From NCBI RefSeq assembly GCF_036324505.1, contig NC_086350.1:27138257-27202256 (forward strand): a stretch of 64,000 bases of DNA. Direction: 5' to 3'. This document shows positions 55,701 to 64,000 of the stretch, piece after piece; within the stretch, counting starts at the first letter, position 1; each line of letters opens with the position of its first letter. Source of the DNA: Eleginops maclovinus. Its lineage: Eukaryota; Chordata; Actinopteri; Perciformes; Eleginopidae. The position numbers and the translations under genes were made by a program. The notes below the pieces were generated by a model. The model was not told the DNA's origin. It saw only the letters and a program-made list of their open reading frames with translations, and searched no databases.

Positions 55701-58700
55701 ATGAATCGTTTTTAAGGGTAGTCTTATTGTAAAGTGGTACCGCTTTATTTAAGTATATAACATAACTATCTGGCAATCAATTACATTAAATGAAGTAAAT
55801 CAGTTGTGATGCAGGCATTTCAGTTCAAATCCATTTTGCGGAAGTATCAATAATAACACACATAGTGTGGGAAGGCCACTGATGGGAGAGTCCTGCTGTT
55901 ATATAAAGACATGAAGAGAAAATGTTTTTGACATTTTGTCAAGAAAGAAGAACATTGGGGAATTGTAAATGTTTTATGTCGGGGCAAATCACATATTAGT
56001 CCTCCTGCTGAGGGTTGCACCTTAAACAGTTGATTACAGTGAATGAGCACCCAAATGTTCAAGTACTTAAAGGACCTCAACACACATGTAGACTAAAGTT
56101 TCTGTGCCCATGCTAACACGCACATTTGATTTACAGCCAGAGAAGTCGTGGGAGGTGGACCTTCAACAGATGGAGAGCCTGATTGACGAGAGGACTTCCT
56201 GTCTGATCGTCACCAATCCATCCAACCCGTGTGGCTCTGTCTTCAGCAAGGAACACCTTCAGAAAATCATCAAAGGTACACTGCCGTCCACTCTGCTTCT
56301 AAATAATGAAGACTCCTTTAAAGCTTTTAATAAGCATCAGTGGAGTCAGAGAGGACCCTGTGGATTATCATATACATACAGCATCTGCCTCGTCTTACAG
56401 ACACAAATCCTTCTCGTTTTTACAGTGGCCTCCAGGCACTGCCTTCCCATCCTGGCTGATGAAATCTACAGTGATATGGTGAGTACCGGCTCAGGGTTTG
56501 GCCCTCGGTAACACCAGCGAGGCACATTCTTCTGCACACTGACAGCAGAGGTTGTGCTGCATTTGGTGGTATTTACCCTGGCTCTGGGGGGTGGGTGGGT
56601 CAGCACTAGGGGGGATTAGGGGCCATGTGCTGGGAATTAGCAACCAGTACAGTAAGGTGGGCACGCTGGATGAGCTGGGGGGCATGGGGGTCAACAGGTG
56701 CAAGCAGGCAGTGGGGTGGGCCGGGGTCATGGCATTTTACAACCCGGCTTCAAAGTGCCGTCTATTACTCATAAACTGAGGAATGATCAAAGTGGAGTTT
56801 GTGTTTGAATTGTTTATTTAAAAATGTCAATGAAAACTGAATCCTGAATAACAATACAATGTGAACTCAGTGGAATAACATGTTACATTTAGTTACAACA
56901 AAACTATATTTGATTTCAGTCCGCAATTAGGTTACTAAGACACACACCTGGTCTTTGAGTGAGCAGGAGGCCGACACTACATATACAGTTGGTGGACGAT
57001 CCCTTTAAAGAGGAAAAGTACCACATATAAATGTTGACCATCAGAAAAGAAAATTGGCAGACCGAAGAGTTGGCATCAGAGTCGGCCTTGATAAATCTGT
57101 ACTGGTTAAACTTTAGTTAAAGGTCATGCAAACATGTAAACACACACACACGGGCATACACACATGTGGGCAGGCAGGATGAATGCTTGTGCAGTAACAG
57201 TGGTAATGATTTAGTTTTGAGTAGTGTCGGAGGCATGCGACACACACGACACGCTGCGACAGTTTCTACTAGCGCCTCTGCTCTCATAGTCATGATTATA
57301 CACACAAAATGGTATTTATTAGTTAATGGTTACCCAACTAAATAGCATTTTGCTTAACCAAAACAGGCAGACCTAGAGAAAACTGCCTGTGTGTTTTAGC
57401 ATACACCCAACACACAAATCAGAGCATCGTTGCTCACGTAATGCTGAACGTTCCTTGGAACCTAACAATGCAATAATGCCTACTGTAATTGGTTCTTTAA
57501 TCCTAGTAAATATATTTATTCCTCTACTTTTTACGTGATTCTTGTGTCCCCATACGACTGTACACATGACTATATAAATGCACGGTACACATAAGGATCC
57601 CTTCACCACAGCATGTTGATTCCATCATCACAGTTTTTCAGTGGGCCTTAGATGCAAACACCTCTCAGGATGCTTTTGTCTATACATCCAAATATCAACA
57701 CACTACAAATTATTTTTTCGACAAATCTAGTAATCCACATTTGTAATATGTTTCTAATCCAAGAAATGTACTTAGATAGAAAACAATGTTGATGTAGCTG
57801 TGAGTCACTGAAGTTCTGAAAGCACCTGAAGAACTGTCAGTTTATCCTGACTGTAGTCTGCATAGTTTGTGGCCTCGGATATTTCCCCAAAAAGGTAATT
57901 TTCCAACAAAAGATTTTTATTTACCACCACATACAACATTTTTCTAAGCTATGCATTTATCATGTGATCATGTTTATTACTCTCTTTCCTCTGATATTAG
58001 GCTTCAAACACAGGATTTAGTCCTGTTCCATTCATTTTAACCGTCTTTGGAACAAACCACTTGAAGTGTCATATTCAGCAGGCATAATTTACTTCCAAAT
58101 TTTGAAACTAAAGTTTACCAAGTGATTTTATCAATGCATGTCCCCTGGTTAAAACCGACCTGTTGGATTGATGATCGGTTGGGTAAAATAAAAAACAGAA
58201 CTGCCATTCATTAATGTAGTTATTTGTTATTTTTTCCATTTAGTGGTTATCAGATTGTTGAATCCATGATTAGGGGTTTTGATATTAAAATGGACAAACA
58301 TAGATTTGGTCTGTTAAATCACAAAAGATAGGCTTATGGAGAGAAACACTAAAGTTGCAGTGGGGTGTTGCTTGAGGTTAAAGGTCAATAGAAAAGTCTA
58401 AGGAGTAATGTGAGAGAGCAGAGTAGAATACCAGAGGAGAAACATTCTTACAAAGCTACAAGGATCAGCCTGTCATTCAGGGGAGTGGATGCTGAAAGCC
58501 TGTATTTACACTTGCAAGTGGAAAAGTTTCAAGTCGGGGTTGTTGGGTGCGTCCAAAAAACCCCCCCCCCTCCCATCTGACCATGTCACATTGAGAAAAA
58601 GCAAGCAGACCACAATGACTCGGCACTTTTCCGGCTGCATGTGTTTGCAGTTAATGCAGATGTTGGGTTTTGGCGCAGCAGGAATGGTGGAGGAATGGGG

Positions 58701-61283
58701 GTGTGTGGGGGGTGGGGAGCTGAACTTGGGGTGTAGTGGGGAGGCTTTCACTTTATTACATGCTTGTTTTTGAGGGGAGGGGGCAGGACTGTGTACCTCC
58801 CTGTCCCCCTCCTCCAAAAGAACCTCAGCAGTGGATTATTTTCTTCACAGGAATACATGTTTTCACAGTCTCGCTACTCTTTATTATTTAAGTCATGCTA
58901 TATTAAATCCACAACCCCCCCCCCCCACACACACACACACACACACTCTAGCACCAGATACTTCCCTGCTTGCCGCTATGGACACCTATTGCACTAGTTA
59001 TTGCACTATTTTGCCTGTTTTTTAAACCTTGTATTTATTTTGTGTATGTATGCATTTTTAATATATTTTAGTGTTTGGGATGGGGGCAAACGGCATTTGG
59101 TTCTCCCTGTTGGTAGCATACAGAGAAATTGATAATGAAGTTGACTCTAATGTTTTTAACTCACATTTTTCACACTTCATAATTGATTTCAATCATGTCA
59201 GCCAGTTCGGATGTATTTGGACTGCAAGTTTATCCCCCTGAACATCTTCTGTACTGATCACTAGATGAAGTCCTACACATACTAAATAATACTCTGTACC
59301 ACAGGCGCGAGCTTATCCAGTTCAGACAGACGGAGCCCAAAAAGTGCTTCAAGTTGGCGGAGCTCTGCAGGCACATTTCAGATGTTCATCGCTGTTAAGT
59401 CATTCACAGTAGTCTGGCCAATAGGACGCGGGGCAGCTCCCCACTCAGCGTCTCAGATCCACTTTAATGAGAACCAGCTTTCTCTCTGTGGTTACTCCCC
59501 CCCACCCGCTTTCCTCTTCTCTTTTGTTGTTTTTCTCCCTCATCTATTTGGTTTTGGACATTGGTTTTAAATTCTCTACACGGTAAATAAGCATGGTAAC
59601 ATGTTAGCCATATCCACTCAAATACATGCTGTTAAAGGCTTGTTTTGATTTCAATTCAATTAAATTCAAATAGCTTTATTAGCATGAACACAGTGATAGA
59701 CAGTGCTGCCAAAGCTTTGGACAATTATGATCACATCTATACATAAATACACATCTGGAATGTACTGAAGGTCCTACACATTTTGAACAAATGCAAGAAC
59801 AACATGTTCTCTTTACCACAAACACAATGTACTTGAAATAGAACAATTCTTTAAAATAATTGTATTTAATGACTTGAATGTCTTTCACGCCTTGCTCAAC
59901 ACTACATGTCATAATGAACACCATCACGTGCACGATCACTCTGACACCAAATCATATTTTATTTTGCACATTCATTTGTCCGCAGGTTTTCCCAGGTTGC
60001 AGCTGTCCTTCCATGGCGTCTCTCAGTAGTGACGTTCCCATTCTCTCCTGCGGGGGCCTGGCTAAGCGCTGGCTGGTCCCAGGGTGGAGGATGGGATGGA
60101 TCCTCATCCATGACAGGAATGATGTATTTGGATCAAAGGTACGTAGACTTTATTTTTGCACATTCTCCTTTTGGAATCCTGTGTAAAGACACCATCAGTG
60201 TACTGTCACATGTTCCTGACTGACACATGCGGTATGCGTCCTTTGCAGATTCGACAGGGGCTGGTGAAACTCAGCCAGCGGATTCTGGGAGCCTGCAGTA
60301 TTATCCAGGGGGCCCTGGAGAGCATCCTCAACAACACACCTCCAAGCTTCTACAGCAAAACCATCAGCTTTCTGAAGGTGCGTAATAAATATATATATAT
60401 AAACACTGTCTGATTTCCTTCACACACATGTTGTATTCAGGTAAGCTGACCCTTACCTGAATGCTGATATTTGTCAAAAGCCCAACTGCTCCACGTTACC
60501 ATACTTGATGAACTCGCATGAATCAAATTTTTGCAACAGGGTTAGATGTTACATGTTTTTATGTTTTCATTATGTTTTCCTCCTCAGACCAACTCTGAGA
60601 TTTGTTTCAATGAGCTGAGCACCGTGCCTGGCCTGAACCCTGTCATGCCGTCAGGAGCAATGTACCTCATGGTCAGTACGACAATACGCTTTAAAGTTTT
60701 GAAAGGGGGAAAATGTACTGAATTGAGTTAATTTAAGCACTTTAAGGTTGTTGATACATCAACTGTACCTTATATATAGCTGATGCAGGTGTTTAAACAG
60801 TGTGATCCTAGAATAGTTTAAAGAACCTAGTTTCACCTATCCATGCATGTGAATCATCCTTCTATAGTACTTTATGACATTTAAAGAGGTTTGAATATGA
60901 ATATGAGGTTCTTATAATGTGTGTCCAGGTGGGGATCGACATGGATCGGTTTCCAGACTTTAAGAACGATGTGGACTTCACCGAGTGCCTGGTGACCGAG
61001 CAGTCCGTCTTCTGTCTGCCTGCTTCAGTAAGACACCTTTTCTTTCATTATGTCAAAATCCTTTTTCATTTAGAATACAATTATAAACCGCTGGTCTGAT
61101 CTTTTTCATGCCTGAGAGTGACCATGCTGTGTCCTCTCCCAGGCCTTTGAGTACCCCAATTACTTCCGCATCGTGGTGACGGTACCAGAGGAGTTGATGG
61201 TTCAGGCCTGCAGTCGGATCAGGGAGTTCTGCCAACGCCACAACCGAGCTGGCAGCACTGAGAGCAACGACCTGGACCACTGA
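52724..61283 (+). CDS. tat: Tyrosine aminotransferase
   Basis: Eleven coding exons: 52724-53006, 53386-53490, 53744-53811, 54239-54397, 56137-56275, 56426-56478, 59986-60138, 60249-60377, 60588-60671, 60929-61027, 61143-61283. All are GT-AG and in phase, giving 470 residues (human 454). The enzyme moves the amino group of tyrosine to 2-oxoglutarate, giving 4-hydroxyphenylpyruvate and glutamate, the first step of tyrosine breakdown in liver cytosol. It is a class-I PLP aminotransferase: [20 protein letters not shown] N part, [19 protein letters not shown] around residues 231-237 with the cofactor-contacting Asn, ADEIY at 262-266 with the Asp that pairs with the PLP nitrogen, and [13 protein letters not shown] with the Schiff-base Lys296. 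[16 protein letters not shown] and [10 protein letters not shown] complete the C domain. The first ~70 residues are the least conserved part. Confidence 0.97.
53905..54119. mobile_element. MITE of the ACTTAAGTAAAAGTA family, short copy
   Basis: Contains GGAAAAAGTATTCAGATTCTG, GGTACTTAAGTAAAAGTATT and ends ACTTTACACCACTG. It lies in a tat intron about 120 bases before exon 54239-54397. Confidence 0.65.
54460..54960. repeat. Probable interspersed repeat in a tat intron
   Basis: Contains CCTCTAGGAGAGCAACAGAG and GACAGAAGTGCAATAGATGT in this order. I recall this word pair from many fish genomes as part of an interspersed element. Termini were not found. Confidence 0.35.
55355..55741. mobile_element. 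387-bp foldback MITE with 8-bp TSD
   Basis: Perfect 8-bp duplications GCTTTATT at 55347-55354 and 55742-55749. The arms begin GGTACCACTTTAGAATAAGA and end in the near-complement TCTTATTGTAAAGTGGTACC, and inverted similarity extends about 90 bases inward (AATTAGGTTGTAAACA in both arms). A central spacer of about 100 bases separates them. It lies in the tat intron between exons 54239-54397 and 56137-56275. Confidence 0.93.
56790..59980. other. Large tat intron, nothing gene-like recognised
   Basis: No exon-like sequence or bounded transposon found. A C tract followed by (CA)n lies at 58916-58946, and GTGGGG-rich sequence at 58690-58790. The end near 59650-59690 has TTCAATTCAATTAAATTCAA, which resembles a LINE tail. 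Confidence 0.45.
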
Positions 61284-61790
61284 TGCAGCAGACCGGGACC
61301 AGGCTAATGCCTGGATGTTGTTGAGACCAAATGATGGAAGATTTGTCTGTTTAGTCACAAACTGAGCTGGAAGCAGCTCTGTGATCTCATTCCACTGTGT
61401 AATGAAGTTAGAGATGTAACCTGTGTTAACAATGACATCACCATGGCAACAAAAGCTTACATGCAACAAATCTGATGGTCCGTTGATGGTGTAATTTTTG
61501 ATATAAAGCTAATATTTATATTTTATACAGGCAACGCATATACCTTGTTCTTGTGTATTTATATAATTTGTGTAGTGCTTTGTGTGTATTGTAACCTCCT
61601 GCAGTGCATGCTGAGCACACCAGCTGGCTTCTTTGCTCCCACAGTTAGGTGGAGCGAATATCGTTTTGACTATCCATTTTTGATAAATGTCATGTATCGA
61701 TTATGTTCTGCATTTTATTGCTTGTGCTCAAAAAACACTTTTGGCACGCTAGCCGTCGACATTTGCTATATTTGTTTGTACATTTTACTT

Positions 61791-61796
61791 AATAAA
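61791..61796 (+). terminator. Candidate poly(A) signal of tat
   Basis: AATAAA about 510 bases after the stop codon, preceded by a T-rich 3' UTR. Confidence 0.65.
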
Positions 61797-61870
61797 AAGA
61801 TGTTGACATGACTCCGAAAATAAGTATTTTACACACAAAACACACAGACCCATACGAGTGTACTGTGTAC

Positions 61871-62306
61871 CAGTGGTGGAAAAAGTACTCAGATCCTTTA
61901 CTTAAGTAAAAGTGCTAATACCAAATTCTAAACAGACTCCATTACAAGTCCTGAATCAAACAGTATAGAAGTATTATCAGCTCAAATATTACAGTTCGAG
62001 CTTCTTATAAAAGCCTTGTATTGTTATACAATATTAGTCTGTTTTTATTATTGGAAAATATGAGAGTTCTGTAATGTTTTATTCATCGATATGGAGAAAT
62101 AGTAATTGAAATAATGACTGATTAAATAAGTAGTAAACATATATCTTATAGACAAATAAATGCACTGCAGTAGAAGTACAAGATTTTCCTCTGAATTCTA
62201 ACAAAGTAAAAGTATAAATTTAAATTATATTAATTACAGGTACCCCTAAATTAATCCTAGTAATTATATTAATTGAGTAAATGTACTCAGTTACATTCCA
62301 CCACTG
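61871..62306. mobile_element. MITE of the ACTTAAGTAAAAGTA family, best-preserved copy
   Basis: Left end CAGTGGTGGAAAAAGTACTC, right end inverted GTTACATTCCACCACTG. Contains CCTTTACTTAAGTAAAAGTG. Flanking 8-mers CTGTGTAC and CTGTGAGA agree at five of eight bases, so an old 8-bp hAT-type duplication is possible but not certain. Confidence 0.75.
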
Positions 62307-62734
62307 CTGTGAGAAAAACCCCAACATAGTATAAGACATTTTCCAGAAACGGTACATGGGCTGAATATTCAGTTTAACACTTCGTTCTGGTTCTACAGTT
62401 TTTTTTCTATAGACCCAAATCCTTTATCACAAATGAGCATCTGAGGGCTTTTCAATCTGTGCAACATAAAACACTTACACTCTCTTCTTCTGTTTTCTAT
62501 TTGATATTTATGTAACTATCTTTATAACTGCACACACGTGACTATAAATGTTCAGTACACACATGGGTTTGGCTCCTCCATAAACATGTGACTCTTCCAA
62601 ACAATAAAAAGGCTTTCCATATGGAACCATTTGCATTCAAGACGGTGGGTGTTGATATAACCATAAGAAAATCCTAGGAAAATTGTTTTACTTTGCAATA
62701 TTCTTGAATCAAAAAAACAGAGAGAGGGTCCCTC

Positions 62735-62890
62735 CCACACTACAACCCTGTCTGAAACACCTCCATTGTACTCCTTCGTTCACTTGTGTGACAGTGACAG
62801 TACTTTTGTAACACTCACACTGCTATTAGTGCTCTATTTTCTATACATTCTACGTGATAGGTTAAGGGGCGGGACATCTTGACTAGTGAA
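62735..62890. repeat. Dispersed repeat, copy 2
   Basis: Same ordered words as 4080-4260: CCTCCATTGTACTCCTTCG, then a GATAGG...GGCGGGACAT end. Confidence 0.45.
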
Positions 62891-63540
62891 CAATGTTACG
62901 TCCCCACCAAGGTCTAGGGGACCAGGGGACAATAACACACACCAACCAATAATGGAGGGAGTCAGGGTAACGGTTAACTCTTGAGTGAAGAGGAGGAGGA
63001 GACGAGGGAGATTGTGCCAAACAAAATAAATAAATATAATAGAACAAGGCCTATCTCCAAACCTATCCTTAAAACAAATACTCAAACAAAACCCCTCTCT
63101 CTCTGCACTTCCAAGGATGGAACCAACCAAAATACAGGGGTGGCAACAATCCACTAACCCAGTATGTCTAACAGGTTTTAAATACGTGATGAAATGTAGA
63201 GCGTTCCCCAAAACTTAGCTAACGCCTCCACTCCCACCACACACACATTCAAAGTAAACAGAAACACAATTCTCTCTAGAATCAGACACTAACAAAAGGA
63301 TCATGCAGGCTATAGTGTCAGCAGCAGGCCCAGGTCAGAGAGAGAGGAAGCTTCCTGGTTGCTTCCTTTATGATCAGCCCTGCCTGCTGATTGGCCATCT
63401 GAGGGTGAGGGGATCCAATCTGTCATCAGTCTCAGGTGCACCAGCAGGTACCGATCAGCTACTGAAGAGAAAAGAGTAGGAAGGAATACACACCACACGT
63501 ACAACATGCTTGGCATGTAACAAACAATCACAACAGAGCC
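62891..63540. other. Possible transposon-derived sequence
   Basis: Contains ACAGGGGTGGCAACAATCC, GGCCCAGGTCAGAGAGAGAG and CTGATTGGCCATCTGAGGGT. I recall similar sequence in many fish genomes, but could not assign a class or ends. No ORF of interest. Confidence 0.35.
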
Positions 63541-63670
63541 GGCAAGCTAACTAATCAGAGCAGACTGGGCTCTGGTTTCAGACAGAGAGTGAAAAGAGCT
63601 GCTGCAGCACAGGCAGTATGAGAAACATAAAGAGCTTTTTAAGATTAAAGCATGGAGACATGTCACAGGA

Positions 63671-64000
63671 GAGACAGTACATACTGATATACACCTGAAC
63701 ATCAGCAGGAGAGGACTCTTTAAAGTAGAGACAGTACATACTGATATACACCTGAACATCAGCAGGAGAGGACTCTTTAAAGTAGAGACTCTACATACTG
63801 ATATACACCTGAACATCAGCAGGAGAGGACTCTTTAAAGTAGAGACGCTACATACTGATATACACCTGAACATCAGCAGGAGAGGACTCTTTAAAGTAGA
63901 GACGCTACATACTGATATACACCTGAACATCAGCAGGAGAGGACTTTTTAAAGTAGAGACGCTACATACTGATATACACCTGAACATCAGCAGGAGAGGA
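63671..64000. repeat. 57-bp minisatellite running off the window edge
   Basis: The phrase ATACTGATATACACCTGAAC recurs at 63681, 63738, 63795, 63852, 63909 and 63966, a constant 57-base period. Copies differ at a few bases (CAGTAC, CTCTAC, CGCTAC). Because 57 is a multiple of three, one minus-strand frame stays open as a 19-residue repeat; I read this as a consequence of period length, not a gene. Confidence 0.93.

Noticed and set aside
57117..57305. Short ORFs in the large tat intron
   Set aside because: No conserved protein features or paired splice sites; the flanking tat exons already join in phase.
63547..63987. Minus-strand 146-residue repeat protein
   Set aside because: The frame is open only because the minisatellite period (57) is a multiple of three; no promoter, splice or domain support.
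1..64000. CRISPR arrays, bacterial operons, tRNA or rRNA genes
   Set aside because: The only regular direct-repeat array is the 57-bp minisatellite without spacers. No tRNA cloverleaf with A/B boxes or rRNA sequence was recognised, although small RNA genes could be missed by eye.

Overview
This is nuclear DNA of a ray-finned (teleost) fish. Five intron-split vertebrate genes with short GT-AG introns lie in a dense background of fish-type transposons (Tc1/mariner, hAT and pogo-like elements, a BEL/Pao LTR element, a Rex3/RTE-like LINE, jockey/L2-like LINEs) and long CA/GT microsatellites. Nothing looks bacterial or organellar. All exon boundaries were placed by hand from GT/AG sites, reading-frame continuity and recall of the human proteins.

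Layout. 1-6.0 kb: non-genic, opening with the tail of a transposase-like ORF. 6.6-12.5 kb (minus): a six-exon, 243-residue short-chain-dehydrogenase-like gene. 12.5-13.1 kb: a shared, divergent promoter interval. 15.3-19.4 kb (plus): spata2l, three coding exons, 540 residues. 20.1-22.0 kb: one LINE fragment apparently split by another. 22.8-27.0 kb (minus): pdf, mitochondrial peptide deformylase, two coding exons, 254 residues, with an open-frame Tc1 transposon in its intron. 27.0-28.9 kb: head-to-head promoter region. 28.9-36.6 kb (plus): a tinf2 (TIN2, shelterin) candidate; seven coding exons give an uninterrupted 739-codon frame once a 100-nt intron is recognised. 36.6-40.0 kb: intergenic. 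40.0-46.5 kb: a decayed BEL/Pao element split by a hAT transposon, itself carrying two MITEs. 48.0-51.5 kb: a near-complete but disabled Rex3-like LINE inside an older MITE. 51.8-61.8 kb (plus): tat, tyrosine aminotransferase, one non-coding and eleven coding exons, 470 residues. 61.8-64.0 kb: repeats, ending in a 57-bp minisatellite that runs off the window.

The genes do not form one pathway: they cover NF-kB/cell-death signalling scaffolding (spata2l), mitochondrial N-formyl removal (pdf), telomere protection (tinf2), tyrosine catabolism (tat) and an unassigned SDR-fold protein. From memory, human PDF, TAT and SPATA2L all lie on 16q, so part of this may be conserved synteny. I found no unknown multi-gene system. 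The most original signals are a (TG)n tract serving as the splice-acceptor tract of the SDR gene, a probable FxLxP TRF1-docking motif in TIN2, a SPATA2-like HOIP-docking motif in spata2l, an SDR without its catalytic Tyr/Lys, and several transposon nests with exact target-site duplications.
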